Part shown: positions 21,206 through 30,730 of the stretch, piece by piece
Numbering within the stretch: position 1 is the stretch's first letter
How the letters are laid out: every line of letters starts with the position of its first letter
NCBI RefSeq assembly: GCF_024297065.1
Contig: NZ_CP101114.1
Coordinates: 434,001-498,000 of the forward strand
Reading direction: 5' to 3'
Source: Bartonella harrusi
Lineage (GTDB): Bacteria > Pseudomonadota > Alphaproteobacteria > Rhizobiales > Rhizobiaceae
DNA length: 64,000 nucleotides
Position numbers and translations under genes: made by a program
Notes under the pieces: generated by a model
What the model was told of the DNA's origin: nothing
The model's input: only the letters and a program-made list of their open reading frames with translations
The model's database searches: none

Positions 21206-21301
21206 ATGGAAAGCGCTATAGAAGGAAAGTGTTGGTTGGTGGCAAGACGGGCAACAGTTATATTTATTGCGATTATTTTTTTAGCTTATCTTGCAATTTG
21301 A
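21206..21301 (+). CDS. Possible 31-residue single-pass membrane peptide
   Basis: ATG 21206 is preceded by GAAGG (21195-21199) at six bases. The peptide is MESAIEGKCWLVARR followed by a hydrophobic helix ATVIFIAIIFLAYLAI and TGA at 21299-21301. Positive residues sit just before the helix, as in real small membrane proteins. It lies 65 bases upstream of sdaA. There is no family match that I recognise; chance remains a real possibility in a region this AT-rich. Confidence 0.4.
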   Translation: MESAIEGKCWLVARRATVIFIAIIFLAYLAI

Positions 21302-21366
21302 TTTTAAATGGGACAAATGTGATAAAAAGATGTATGCTCAAGCTGTATAGAGTTTTGGGGTGACGC

Positions 21367-22764
21367 GTGTTTTTATCGGTTTTTGAACTTTTTAAAATTG
21401 GTATTGGTCCTTCTAGTTCCCATACCATGGGGCCAATGACGGCGGCTAATATGTTTTTGCAAGAGATTCTTGCACAAAATCCTTCTCAACCATTTGATTG
21501 TGAAGTTTTTCACATACGTGTTTATCTTTATGGATCTTTGGCTTTTACGGGAATTGGTCATGCTACAGATAGAGCTATTGTTTTAGGGCTTTTGGGTGAA
21601 AAAGCTTCTACTGTTAATCCTGATTGCATGGATTTCCTTTTAGACAAAGTTACACGTGAGAAAAAAGTGCAACCAAAAGGCCATCCTGCGTATCAATTTG
21701 ATTTGCAAAATGATCTTATTTTTGAACGAAAAAAAGTCCTACCGGGACATGCTAATGGACTTGTGTTTGAAGGACTTGATAGGAATGGGAATATTCTTTT
21801 GCGGCAAATTTATTATTCTATCGGTGGTGGTTTTGTTGTGACTGAGGATGAATTAAACCGTATGAATGGTAATGCACAAAAAGAAACGTTTGATGTGCCG
21901 TATCCTTTTGATTGTGCATATGAAATGTTATCAATGGCCGAAAGTTCAGGGCTTTCTATTGCTGAAATGAAGCGTCTTAATGAAGAAACAAAGATGGAGC
22001 GTTCTGCTCTCGATACAGGGCTCGATGAGATTTTTTCCGCTATGACCAACTGTATTGATAGAGGTCTTGCACAAGAAGGTGAGTTGCCAGGGGGATTGCA
22101 TGTTCCAAGACGTGCTAAAAAGCTGTATGAAAAGCTTTTAGAAAATCGAAAAAAAAATCACAATTACCCGCTTTGGGCAAATGATTGGCTTTCAGTCTAT
22201 GCTATAGCAGTAAATGAGGAAAATGCCGCAGGTGGTCGTGTTGTTACAGCACCAACAAATGGGGCAGCTGGTGTTGTACCTGCGGTTTTGCGTTACTATC
22301 TTCAGTTTCATGATGATTTAAATCGACAGGGAATCCATAATTTTTTGTTAACGGCAGCAGCTATTGGTGGTGTCATCAAACATAATGCCTCTATTTCTGG
22401 TGCAGAAGTTGGTTGTCAAGGGGAAGTTGGGACGGCATCTTCAATGGCCGCAGCAGGGTTGACAGCGGCATTGGGTGGAACACCAGCTCAAATTGAAAAT
22501 GCCGCAGAGATTGCGCTTGAGCATCATCTGGGGATGACGTGTGATCCTGTTGCAGGTCTTGTGCAAGTTCCTTGCATTGAACGTAATGCTATGGGAGCTG
22601 TTAAGGCGGTAACAGCGTCTTCTCTTGCCTTACATGGTAATGGAGAGCATTTTGTTTCTCTTGATGCTTGTATAAAAACAATGCGCCAGACCGGACATGA
22701 TATGAGTGAACGCTATAAAGAAACCAGTAAAGCTGGTCTCGCAGTCAATGCAATATCCTGTTAA
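21367..22764 (+). CDS. sdaA: L-serine ammonia-lyase, iron-sulfur type
   Basis: The 465-residue single-chain enzyme converts L-serine to pyruvate and ammonia. The N-terminal domain has [20 protein letters not shown], the substrate-loop signature; the C-terminal catalytic domain has cysteines for the [4Fe-4S] cluster at about residues 349, 392 and 403 in [16 protein letters not shown] and VPCIERN. The start is GTG 21367 with GGGGTGA just upstream. Serine-derived pyruvate is a plausible carbon source for an amino-acid-using intracellular bacterium (inference). The gene is monocistronic and is followed by a decayed region. Confidence 0.94.
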   Translation: MFLSVFELFKIGIGPSSSHTMGPMTAANMFLQEILAQNPSQPFDCEVFHIRVYLYGSLAFTGIGHATDRAIVLGLLGEKASTVNPDCMDFLLDKVTREKKVQPKGHPAYQFDLQNDLIFERKKVLPGHANGLVFEGLDRNGNILLRQIYYSIGGGFVVTEDELNRMNGNAQKETFDVPYPFDCAYEMLSMAESSGLSIAEMKRLNEETKMERSALDTGLDEIFSAMTNCIDRGLAQEGELPGGLHVPRRAKKLYEKLLENRKKNHNYPLWANDWLSVYAIAVNEENAAGGRVVTAPTNGAAGVVPAVLRYYLQFHDDLNRQGIHNFLLTAAAIGGVIKHNASISGAEVGCQGEVGTASSMAAAGLTAALGGTPAQIENAAEIALEHHLGMTCDPVAGLVQVPCIERNAMGAVKAVTASSLALHGNGEHFVSLDACIKTMRQTGHDMSERYKETSKAGLAVNAISC

Positions 22765-22929
22765 AGTAACAGATATTTAATCTGATAAATTCTTGACAGT
22801 GTATTGTTTATGAAGATACAAGAGCGTATCATTATTCTATTTTTTAACCTCCCTAATATTTCTAACTGCTTTTGTTATTGAAGCAGTTTATAAAAGGGGT
22901 ATATTGAGTGCTTTCTTAAACGTTTTTTA

Positions 22930-23055
22930 TTTATACACTAACATCTCCTTGTGATATACATGCAAGTGATTTTTATTGTTTTACTTTGTATGGATTTGCA
23001 ATGAGAGCATATTTCTATGGTAGAGCTTTTCATTCAAAATGCAAAAGGATGTGTT
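22930..23055 (-). repeat. Very degenerate integrase leader repeat, copy 3
   Basis: On the plus strand CTTGTGATATACATGCAAGT, then TTTTATTG, GCAATGAGAGCATATTTC and CTTTTCATTCAAAATGCAAAA parallel the order of the leader at 23.76-23.87 kb. No integrase coding remains next to it. Recognised only by aligning with the better copies. Confidence 0.45.
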
Positions 23056-23329
23056 ATCTCAAAGTATATTGTTCAATAAAAAGTCGCTTTTTAAAATTTC
23101 TTTACATTTCAAAAAGAACATTATGAGTTTAGGTAGTTTCGTATACCATTTATATTTCTTAGGTGGATTTATAAATTATTGAGAAGCTTTTTCTTAATTA
23201 AATTAATGATAACAGTATCTAAACAATGAGAAAAGCTGGTATTCAATGGGAGCATTTTTTCTTACGAAAAAATATCAAGGATAATTTTTGATATTAAATG
23301 CAAAGATAAACCAACATTTGATATTTTTA

Positions 23330-23642
23330 TACCTTTTATGGCTTAACTGCGGCTGTTGCTTTGTTTACACCAAATATTGCTATGAATGGTACAGCGGATA
23401 TTTGGGATGAGGGGGATTTGCTTGTACCCAAACCGCAATCGGGTGGTGTTGGCGGCACGTTGCCGAAACAAAATTTCCTTTATGAAACTCGGGAAAAATT
23501 CCTTGATGTTGGCAAGTTTTATGGCTCAGCCTATTATTTACACAAAATTGGTTACAATCCTGATCGGGAGATTTTTTTCTTAAGGGATGCTTATTTTGAA
23601 GAGCAATTGATTGAAAAACAAATGGATAATCTTGTTGGTTAA
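23330..23642 (+). pseudogene. Fragment of a filamentous-haemagglutinin-like (TPS/CdiA) exoprotein
   Basis: The open frame encodes about 93 residues reading TADIWDEGDLLVPKPQSGGVGG, TLPKQNFLYETREKFLDVGKFYGSAYYLHKIGYNPDREIFFLRDAYFEEQLIEKQM in consecutive parts. This resembles the segment of FhaB/CdiA-type exoproteins that follows the haemagglutinin repeats, with the recurring pattern FYGS-Y-(L/I)-xxGYxPDR and GDAYFE-Q-LI-Q. It has no start region, signal or TPS domain, and stops after DNLVG, so it is an internal fragment of a protein normally thousands of residues long. No TpsB partner is nearby. The open frame suggests fairly recent truncation. Confidence 0.65.
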
Positions 23643-23669
23643 TGTTTGGGCAAGAGTTCCTTTATTATA

Positions 23670-23905
23670 TTTACTGGCCTCCAATGTTGCAACAGCCTTT
23701 AGCATTTAGACGTTTCATAAGAGGCATTTTTACGCTTTTCTTTAGAATTTTTATCCACACAATAATCCCACTTGTGATGTATAAGGGGATGGTTTTAATT
23801 GATTCTACATAAGCAAGTTTGGAATGAGAAAATCTTAGGATATTCGAGGCTCTCATTCAACAGGCAAAACGATAAATTATCTTTATAAATCAATATATTG
23901 AATGG
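23670..23905 (-). repeat. Integrase leader repeat with N-terminal stub, copy 4
   Basis: Reading the minus strand, a well preserved leader (ending in AATTTATCG-type sequence at about 23870-23905) leads to ATG 23727 and MPLMKRLNAKGCCNIGGQ, then a stop. Only about 18 codons of integrase remain. The leader is closer to copies at 48.75 and 49.7 kb than the coding stub would need to be if it were drifting freely. Confidence 0.72.
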
Positions 23906-24051
23906 ATAGTTTTATTGAAAAATTAATCAAATGCTTGGAGTGCAATTTATAATCTCACATAAATTTAAAGGAAGATGCGTGTACATTAAAGAATTTTTAA
24001 AAACGCTTTAAGTGACATGAGAATATTCTGATGCAAAAAATCTTGCAAAAG

Positions 24052-24342
24052 TTATCTATAGAATGAACCATTTGTTGCACCGAGATGGATTTTAATAGGT
24101 ACATTACCAGTTTGGCTTGCAACGCGTAAATGAATGCGTACATGGGGCATTAAGAGACGACGATTTCGCGTTGTTTGACAAATAAGAAGCTTGACAAGAG
24201 ACTTCGTGTTCAATGTTGCTGGAGTATATTTTAAATTCGCCAGTTTTGTTGCAGCATCGTGAAGAGAACGCAATGAAAGAAAAGATGGTTGCTTCAATAA
24301 ATTTTCTTTTTCAGAGGATGAAGCAAGAGCATTATGTATCAT
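24052..24342 (-). CDS. Hypothetical 96-residue basic protein
   Basis: ATG at 24342 (minus strand) follows AAGGAT at about seven bases and lies 32 bases after the stop of the D,D-carboxypeptidase gene, so the two could be one operon. The protein is basic, has no signal peptide or membrane helix, and includes SLRSLHDAATKLANLKYTP and RNRRLLMPHVRIHLRVA. I do not recognise a family. The good ribosome site and spacing favour a real gene; it could also be a remnant. Confidence 0.5.
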   Translation of the reverse strand: MIHNALASSSEKENLLKQPSFLSLRSLHDAATKLANLKYTPATLNTKSLVKLLICQTTRNRRLLMPHVRIHLRVASQTGNVPIKIHLGATNGSFYR

Positions 24343-24374
24343 GATACTATCCTTAATGCAGAATTCAATAACTT

Positions 24375-25730
24375 TTAGTAAGCTACAGCATAGCAGTTAA
24401 AATTTGCTTTCTTTAACGTAGAACAAGCGTTAAATGCAGCTTTTTTTGATTGAAAACCTGTAAACCGAGCACGATAATAGCGGCGCCCACTTTTTTCAAA
24501 AAGTTGCATATGTGACGATGTGCTTTTTAAAGCAGAATAAGCTGTATTTTTTGCTTTTAAAAGCAGAGTTTTTGCCTGTTCTTTGCTCGGGAGAGAACCA
24601 ATTTGGATGGCCCATCCGGCGTTTGTAGACAAAGAAGCTGTAACAATTTTATGTGTCTCAACGGGTGTTGCTTTTTGAGGATTAGGAATTGGTATAATTG
24701 CTTGATTGACAGCAGCTATAGCCGTATTGGAATTTCTAGGTTGCTCAGCAAACGCTGTTAACAGAGTAGAGATTTCGTCATCGAAATTGGCTGACTCGGC
24801 TTTTACGGTAGGTATAGGAGTATTGGCACCTGTCGGTAAGTTATAGTGCGCAGAAGCCATTAAGTGTTCATTCCTTTTCATGAGGCTTGCTTTTGGCAAA
24901 TATTGGCTCAATAAATTGGCCATATGTTGATCTCGTGCGGTAGAGGATTTACCTCCCATAACGACAGCGACAATAGAACGCCCCTCAAGACGCATTGACG
25001 TTGCTAAATTAGAACCTGACATTTGTGTGTAGCCAGTTTTAATTCCATCAACGCCTTTCATTATTTTCACCAGTTTATTATGGGTGTTAATTGTGTGTCC
25101 ACGGAAAGTAAAACTTTTTATTTTGAACAATTTATACTGTTGTGGAAAATTTTTTCGTAATGCTAATGACAAAGTAGCCATATCACGTGCTGTGGAATAA
25201 TTATGGGTATCTGGAAGTCCTGAAGCATTGGCAAAATGTGTATGTTTCATACCAAGTTTGCGGGCTTTAGCTGTCATCATTCGCGCGAATTTTTTTTCAT
25301 TACCGCCAAGGTACTCTGCAATTGCAGCCGCTACGTCATTTGCCGATCTCGTAATGAGTGCTTTGGCAGCAGCTTCGGCAGAAATTGTTTGTCCTGCTTT
25401 AAATCCGATTTTTGTTGGTGGACGTGTTGCTGCATAATGTGAAACGGGAATAGGTGTATTTGGTGTGACGCGACGCATCTTCATAGCTTCAAAGAGGAGG
25501 TATAGCGTCATCATTTTTGTTAAAGAAGCAGGATAACGTTTCAGGGTTGCATTGGCTTGAAATAAAGTTTTCCCTGTATTTGCATCTATAACGATAGCAG
25601 CATATTTATCAGGATAAGTGCCTTGAGGAGTAGCGGATGCAAAAGAGTAAGAAAGAATTAAAACAACAAAAGCAATTGCTATCTTTTGATAACAACGCAC
25701 AATTTTTTGACAGTTAATATTCACACGCAA
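24375..25730 (-). CDS. D-alanyl-D-alanine carboxypeptidase with C-terminal SPOR domain
   Basis: A 451-residue exported penicillin-binding protein: signal peptide (residues 1-33, IAIAFVVLILSYSFASA), catalytic motif SLTK (S69-K72), SAN (129-131) and KTG (about 235, GIKTGYTQMSGSNLA). A Pro/Thr-rich linker leads to a SPOR domain in the last 75 residues (WAIQIGSLPSKEQAKTLL and RARFTGFQSKKAAFNACSTL), which binds denuded septal peptidoglycan. It trims pentapeptides in the periplasm, probably at division sites. It resembles the DacF/Pbp5 family, in which Rhizobiales commonly add SPOR. Divergent from clpS. Confidence 0.93.
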   Translation of the reverse strand: MRVNINCQKIVRCYQKIAIAFVVLILSYSFASATPQGTYPDKYAAIVIDANTGKTLFQANATLKRYPASLTKMMTLYLLFEAMKMRRVTPNTPIPVSHYAATRPPTKIGFKAGQTISAEAAAKALITRSANDVAAAIAEYLGGNEKKFARMMTAKARKLGMKHTHFANASGLPDTHNYSTARDMATLSLALRKNFPQQYKLFKIKSFTFRGHTINTHNKLVKIMKGVDGIKTGYTQMSGSNLATSMRLEGRSIVAVVMGGKSSTARDQHMANLLSQYLPKASLMKRNEHLMASAHYNLPTGANTPIPTVKAESANFDDEISTLLTAFAEQPRNSNTAIAAVNQAIIPIPNPQKATPVETHKIVTASLSTNAGWAIQIGSLPSKEQAKTLLLKAKNTAYSALKSTSSHMQLFEKSGRRYYRARFTGFQSKKAAFNACSTLKKANFNCYAVAY

Positions 25731-25963
25731 TATCCTATTTCTTTGTTTACTCCGAAAGCTCTCTAAAGCCCCTTTATATCTGCAGATTTTTGGTACAATC
25801 TAGATGAATGATATTACCAATTCATTTACAAAAATTATTTTGTAAGTTTTCATATTTGCCTTAAAACTAATCATAAAAGAATTTTATTTTCAATGAATCG
25901 ATTGTTGCAATAGTGATAAAAGAACTTAAAATTAATAAAAAATGCGATGCACAGGAAAAAAGA

Positions 25964-26329
25964 ATGGTACAAAAGCACATCATAAACCCTATAGCCCTTG
26001 TTATGCACAATAAAAAGGGCAAAAATTTGGATGAAAGCAGGCATGACACCATTACCCAAATGAGATCAAGACTTCAAAATCCTAAGTTGTATCGTGTTCT
26101 TTTGCTTAATGATGATTACACGCCTATGGATTTTGTTGTTTTTGTTTTGAAAAACTTTTTTAAAAAAAGTTTCGAAGAAGCAACCTCTATTATGTTACAT
26201 GTTCACAAAAATGGGATAGGCGAATGTGGAGCTTATAGTTATGAAATAGCTGAAATGAAAGTAGTACAAGTTAGGGAGTGTGCACGTCAAAATGAATATC
26301 CATTACAATGTATAATGAAATGGAAGTGA
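25964..26329 (+). CDS. clpS: ClpS, Clp protease adaptor
   Basis: The 121-residue protein contains the ClpS fold signature [26 protein letters not shown], then [25 protein letters not shown]. ClpS delivers N-degron substrates to ClpA. The frame is open from GTG 25913, but ATG 25964 has AGGA (25953-25956) at seven bases and gives family length with the usual disordered N-terminal tail. It ends six bases before clpA, which it partners. Confidence 0.93.
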   Translation: MVQKHIINPIALVMHNKKGKNLDESRHDTITQMRSRLQNPKLYRVLLLNDDYTPMDFVVFVLKNFFKKSFEEATSIMLHVHKNGIGECGAYSYEIAEMKVVQVRECARQNEYPLQCIMKWK

Positions 26330-26335
26330 GGGGTT

Positions 26336-28687
26336 ATGCCATCTTTTACACCTAGTCTTGAAGAAGTTTTGCATCGCGCATTAACAATTGCTACGCAAGC
26401 GCAGCATGAATATGCGACATTGGAACATCTTTTACTTGCTTTACTAGATGATGCTGATGCAAATTCAGTCATTCAGGCGTGTCAGGTAGATATAGAAGAA
26501 TTGCGAGAGCGCTTAACACACTATATCCAGTCAGAATTAGATGAACAAATGAGGGCTGATGAAGATACAAAACCGACAATGTTTTTCCAGCGTGTTATTC
26601 AACGTGCTGTCATTCATGCTCAATCAGCTGGAAAGGATGAAGTATCGGGAGCCAATGTTCTCGTTGCAATTTTTTCTGAACGAGAAAGTCATGCAGCATA
26701 TTTTCTTCAAGAGATGGGAATGACACGCTATGATGCTGTGCGTTTCATTTCACATGGTATTACGCGGGATGAGGGATTATCCATGTTACTTGAGGGGATT
26801 GAAGAACAATTAGATCAACAGATTTCAGACGATAGTGAAAAGGTAACGAGTGCACTAACTGCTTATTGTGTTGATCTCAATTGTAAAGCCAGCAATGGAA
26901 AAATTGATTTATTAATTGGTCGTGAAGTAGAAATTTCACGCATGATTCAGGTTTTATGTAGAAGGCTAAAAAACAATCCGCTTTTGGTTGGAGATCCTGG
27001 GGTTGGTAAAACCGCTATAATTGAAGGATTAGCAAAACGTATTGTTGATGGGCAAGTGCCTGAAGTTTTATCAAATGTAACGATATTTTCTCTTGATATG
27101 GGAGGGCTTGTTGCTGGCACGCGTTATCGCGGTGATTTTGAAGAACGATTAAAGCACGTCATTAAAGAATTTGAGCAATATCCAGATGCTGTTTTATTTA
27201 TTGATGAAATTCACACTTTAATTGGAGCAGGGGCTACATTAGGGGGGAATATGGATGCAGCAAATCTTTTAAAACCCGCATTATCTTCTGGAACTATTCG
27301 ATGTATTGGTTCAACGACTTACAAAGAATATCGCAAAATCTTTGAACAAGATCGTGCTTTAGAACGCCGTTTTCAGAAAATTGATGTTAACGAGCCTTCT
27401 GTTGACGATGCTATTAAGATTTTGCATGGGTTAAAGCCTTATTTTGAAGATTTTCATCAAATTAAATACACGGATCAGGCGATGAAAGCATCTGTAGAAT
27501 TGTCATCACGTTATATGCTTGATCGTCGCTTACCTGATAAAGCAATTGATATTATTGATGAAAGTGGTGCAGCGCAAAAGCTTTTACCAGAAAAACAAAG
27601 AAAAAAAAGTATAGGCGTTAAAGAAATTGAAGCAACCGTTGCGACTATGGCAAGGATCCCACCAAAAACAGTTTCTGGCGATGATCAAAAAACGCTTGGC
27701 AAGCTTGAAAGAGAACTCAAGCATGTTGTTTATGGACAAGACCAGGCAATTTCTGCATTAGTTTCGTCAATTAAATTGGCGCGAGCAGGATTGCGCGAAG
27801 CAGATAAACCAATAGGAAGTTATTTATTTTCAGGACCAACAGGTGTTGGAAAAACTGAAGTTGCAAAACAGCTTGCATCTTCTTTAGGTATTGAACTGTT
27901 ACGTTTTGATATGTCAGAATATATGGAGCGGCATACAGTAGCACGTTTAATTGGGGCGCCTCCAGGTTATATAGGGTTTGATCAAGGGGGGCTCCTTACA
28001 GATGCAGTTGATCAAAAACCTCATGCAGTTCTATTGCTCGATGAGATTGAAAAAGCGCATCCAGAGTTGTTTAATATTTTATTACAGGTGATGGATTATG
28101 GTAAGTTAACAGATCATAGTGGTAAAAAAATTGATTTCTGCAATATCATTTTAATTATGACGACAAATGCTGGTGCTTCAGAGTTGGCAAAGTCAGCTAT
28201 TGGATTTGGCAAAGTTCGTCGTGATGGTGATGATATTGAGGCAATTAATCGACTCTTCACACCGGAATTTCGCAATCGACTAGATGCAATCATTCCGTTT
28301 GCACCTTTATCTCAGTTAACCATAAATCAGATTGTGCAAAAATTTATTTTTCAGCTTGAAGCACAATTGGTTGATCGAGGAATTTGTTTTGAATTAAGTT
28401 CTTCTGCTATGGTTTGGCTTGCCAAAAAAGGATACCATTCTCAGATGGGGGCACGTCCATTGAGCCGTGTTATACAGGAATATATTAAGAAACCATTAGC
28501 TGACGAAATTTTATTTGGAAAGTTACGTAATGGTGGTACAGTGCGGGTGATGACGCAAAAATTAAACGGGGAAAGAGAGAAGTTGCAGTTAAAAATTTTA
28601 TCTTCTGATATGTCTGTTGGTGCAAAGAACAGCAAAGTGACACATTTTACAAAAAAACGTATGAAGAAAAAAAGCTCAACAACTTAA
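26336..28687 (+). CDS. clpA: ClpA, AAA+ unfoldase of the ClpAP protease
   Basis: A 783-residue protein with the Clp N-domain (residues 1-145, SLEEVLHRALTIATQAQHEYATLEHLL), a first AAA module (Walker A GDPGVGKT near 219, Walker B LFIDEIHTLIGAG) and a second AAA module (Walker A GPTGVGKT near 499, LLLDEIEKAHPELFN), without the ClpB middle coiled coil. It unfolds proteins into ClpP; clpP is not in the window. ATG 26336 follows GTGAGG. The lysine-rich tail after residue 760 is ordinary for alphaproteobacterial ClpA. Confidence 0.96.
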   Translation: MPSFTPSLEEVLHRALTIATQAQHEYATLEHLLLALLDDADANSVIQACQVDIEELRERLTHYIQSELDEQMRADEDTKPTMFFQRVIQRAVIHAQSAGKDEVSGANVLVAIFSERESHAAYFLQEMGMTRYDAVRFISHGITRDEGLSMLLEGIEEQLDQQISDDSEKVTSALTAYCVDLNCKASNGKIDLLIGREVEISRMIQVLCRRLKNNPLLVGDPGVGKTAIIEGLAKRIVDGQVPEVLSNVTIFSLDMGGLVAGTRYRGDFEERLKHVIKEFEQYPDAVLFIDEIHTLIGAGATLGGNMDAANLLKPALSSGTIRCIGSTTYKEYRKIFEQDRALERRFQKIDVNEPSVDDAIKILHGLKPYFEDFHQIKYTDQAMKASVELSSRYMLDRRLPDKAIDIIDESGAAQKLLPEKQRKKSIGVKEIEATVATMARIPPKTVSGDDQKTLGKLERELKHVVYGQDQAISALVSSIKLARAGLREADKPIGSYLFSGPTGVGKTEVAKQLASSLGIELLRFDMSEYMERHTVARLIGAPPGYIGFDQGGLLTDAVDQKPHAVLLLDEIEKAHPELFNILLQVMDYGKLTDHSGKKIDFCNIILIMTTNAGASELAKSAIGFGKVRRDGDDIEAINRLFTPEFRNRLDAIIPFAPLSQLTINQIVQKFIFQLEAQLVDRGICFELSSSAMVWLAKKGYHSQMGARPLSRVIQEYIKKPLADEILFGKLRNGGTVRVMTQKLNGEREKLQLKILSSDMSVGAKNSKVTHFTKKRMKKKSSTT

Positions 28688-28688
28688 A

Positions 28689-28725
28689 GCAGCCCTTTAA
28701 AGGACTGCACGGATTTTTTTTGCGT
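28689..28725. terminator. Hairpin between convergent clpA and the HIT gene
   Basis: GCAGCCC-TTTAAA-GGACTGC (28689-28708, one mismatch) followed within a few bases by ATTTTTTTT. It overlaps the 3' end of the HIT gene and would serve clpA; on the other strand no T run follows. Confidence 0.55.
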
Positions 28726-29119
28726 TTTCTTCAAGTACCTCTGTAGGTATTATAACGCCATTATGAGGAGAAAGCTCTACCCCCTCCATACGTGGTATAA
28801 TATGGAAATGGAGATGATAAACGGTTTGTTGACTTGCTGCTTCATTAAACTGCATGACTGTTATACCATCTGCTTGAAAAGCTTTTTTAACAGCTTTGGC
28901 GATTTTTTGAACAGCTTTAATAACGGGAGACAATATTTCAGGGTCAGCATCAAGGAGGTTTCTAGAACCCTTTCTAGGAATAACCAGTGTGTGTCCTGGT
29001 GCTTGTGGCATAATATCCATAAATGCAATGACATCATTATCTTCATAGACACGAACAGAAGGAATTTCATTGCGAATCAATTGAGCAAAAATATTGTTGC
29101 TATCATAAGCCTGTTTCAT
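28697..29119 (-). CDS. HIT-family nucleotide hydrolase (HinT-like)
   Basis: The 140-residue protein shows NNIFAQLIRNEIPSVRVYEDNDVIAFMDI at the N-terminus and the histidine triad HLHFHIIPR near residue 105. HIT proteins hydrolyse AMP-linked phosphoramidates and related nucleotides in the cytosol. Length and motif are typical of the HinT/Fhit-like bacterial group. It converges on clpA; a RidA-family gene lies upstream on the same strand with a gap of about 130 bases. Confidence 0.93.
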   Translation of the reverse strand: MKQAYDSNNIFAQLIRNEIPSVRVYEDNDVIAFMDIMPQAPGHTLVIPRKGSRNLLDADPEILSPVIKAVQKIAKAVKKAFQADGITVMQFNEAASQQTVYHLHFHIIPRMEGVELSPHNGVIIPTEVLEENAKKIRAVL

Positions 29120-29247
29120 ACAAATATTTCCTTTTATACGTTTTAATTAAGCATTTTAATTTCAAGATTAAAGGATGGGAAGATTACTAAAGGAAGATTT
29201 CGCATTCAGTTATCATTTTATGGAGATATGGTATCGTTTGTAGAGGT

Positions 29248-29709
29248 CTAGACTTCTATGATGGCTTCAACTTCTACTGGAACATCCATAGGAAGAGAAG
29301 CAACACCAACAGCAGAACGGGCATGTTTTCCAGATTCACCAAGAATATTGACAAACAGGTCAGAAGCGCCATTGGCAACAAGGGGAATATCGGTAAAATG
29401 AGGATCTACAGCGACAAAAACAGTGATTTTCACGATGCGTTTTATTCTATTGAGATCACCAAGAGCTGCTTTGATTTGTGCGAAAATGTTAAGCGCACAG
29501 ACTTCGGCTGCTTTTTTTGCTTGTTCGGCACTAACGGTTGCACCAACCTTGCCGGTTGCTACGGGCTTTCCATCGGAAAAAGGCAATTGTCCGGAAATAA
29601 AAAGTTGGTTTCCATTTTGTAAAGCTGTTACATAATTAGCGACAGGTTGTATTGCTTCAGGAAGAGCAACTCCCAATTTTTTAAAGTGATTTTCAATAAA
29701 ATTGGTCAT
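29248..29709 (-). CDS. RidA/YjgF/YER057c-family protein
   Basis: The 153-residue protein belongs to the longer RidA subgroup: NYVTALQNGNQLFISGQLPFSDGKPVATG, then CALNIFAQIKAALGDLNRIKRIVKITVFV and the closing HARSAVGVASLPMDVPVEVEAIIEV with the conserved arginine. RidA deaminates reactive 2-aminoacrylate and imines arising from serine and threonine dehydratases. A serine dehydratase (sdaA) is about 7 kb away, though that enzyme is iron-sulfur rather than PLP-dependent. Some members of this subgroup lack demonstrated deaminase activity, so the function is provisional. Confidence 0.88.
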   Translation of the reverse strand: MTNFIENHFKKLGVALPEAIQPVANYVTALQNGNQLFISGQLPFSDGKPVATGKVGATVSAEQAKKAAEVCALNIFAQIKAALGDLNRIKRIVKITVFVAVDPHFTDIPLVANGASDLFVNILGESGKHARSAVGVASLPMDVPVEVEAIIEV

Positions 29710-29853
29710 AATTTAAACTCCATAGTTTTTCTACAATGCATTCATTGCATAAACTATTTTTTGATTTAAGGAAATGTGTGGTTAATGAAGAAACAATCCT
29801 TTTTTGCCTTATTGTATGATGTTATGGAACGGCAATAGAATGGGACGTTGGGA

Positions 29854-30678
29854 ATGATTAGATCATTATTGATAATAATTTTATATATTGCCTTTTTATG
29901 TACTGCCAAAGCTGAAGAAAGCATTTTTATTGCACCTCATCGAGCTGTTTATGATTTTCAACTTGATAATGTTTCTCATGAAATGACAATTTCAGGAATG
30001 ACTGGGCGAATGGTTTACGAGCTAACGGGTTCCGTATGTCAGGGTTATACCACACGTTTTCGTTTTATTAGCCGTATCCATAGTGAAGATATGCCAGTGC
30101 GTTTGACTGATCAACAGACAACGAGTTATGAAACAGGGGATAGTCACACATTTCATTTTAATGTTACAGATCAAGTTGGAGAAGAGGTTACCCATCGGGC
30201 TGAAGGAGTAGCAGAACGTATTCAAGATGAAATTATCGTTAAATTAAAAAAGCCCAAGGAGAAAGAATACAAGCTCGAAACAGCTGAGTTTCCAATTATG
30301 CAGCTAAAGAATATCATCCGTCATGCAAAAGCGGGTAATCATTTCTACCATGTCAACGTATTTGATGGAACAGATAAAGCAGACAAAGTCATAAAAGAAA
30401 GTATCGTCATTGGGGAAAAGAAGACGCGGCGCTTTGATGGTGAAACAAAAACAATGGGAAAATTAGTTGAAGAGGAATATTGGCCCGTTACGATTTCTTA
30501 TTTTGATGATATAGAAAAAAAAGATGGCTTGCCAGTCTATCGTACCAGTTTTTTCTTATATGAAAATGGTGTTATGCGTGATCTTCATGTAGACTATGGA
30601 ACCTTTTCAGTGCGTGCAAAATTGAACAGTCTTGAATTTTTTGAGTCTGAAAAAGAGATGAATAAATGTAAATATTAA
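29854..30678 (+). CDS. eipB: EipB-like cell-envelope integrity protein (DUF1849)
   Basis: The 274-residue periplasmic protein has a signal peptide (IIILYIAFLCTAKA), then IFIAPHRAVYDFQLD, ISGMTGRMVYELTGSVCQGYTTRFRF and TDQQTTSYE, the hallmarks of the Brucella EipB/DUF1849 family. A cysteine near residue 56 and another at the C-terminus (NKCKY) match the family's conserved disulfide. EipB is a beta-spiral protein needed for envelope integrity in Brucella. ATG 29854 has GGGA upstream; TTG 29848 is in frame. Monocistronic, just upstream of the rpsB leader. Confidence 0.85.
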   Translation: MIRSLLIIILYIAFLCTAKAEESIFIAPHRAVYDFQLDNVSHEMTISGMTGRMVYELTGSVCQGYTTRFRFISRIHSEDMPVRLTDQQTTSYETGDSHTFHFNVTDQVGEEVTHRAEGVAERIQDEIIVKLKKPKEKEYKLETAEFPIMQLKNIIRHAKAGNHFYHVNVFDGTDKADKVIKESIVIGEKKTRRFDGETKTMGKLVEEEYWPVTISYFDDIEKKDGLPVYRTSFFLYENGVMRDLHVDYGTFSVRAKLNSLEFFESEKEMNKCKY

Positions 30679-30730
30679 ATGATTATAGAAAATAACTTGA
30701 AAAAGAATCAAATATTAGTATGGTAGCGCT

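Noticed and set aside
22786..22825. TTGACA with a GATACA-like -10 after sdaA as a promoter
   Set aside because: No gene follows within the decayed region, so there is no support for use.
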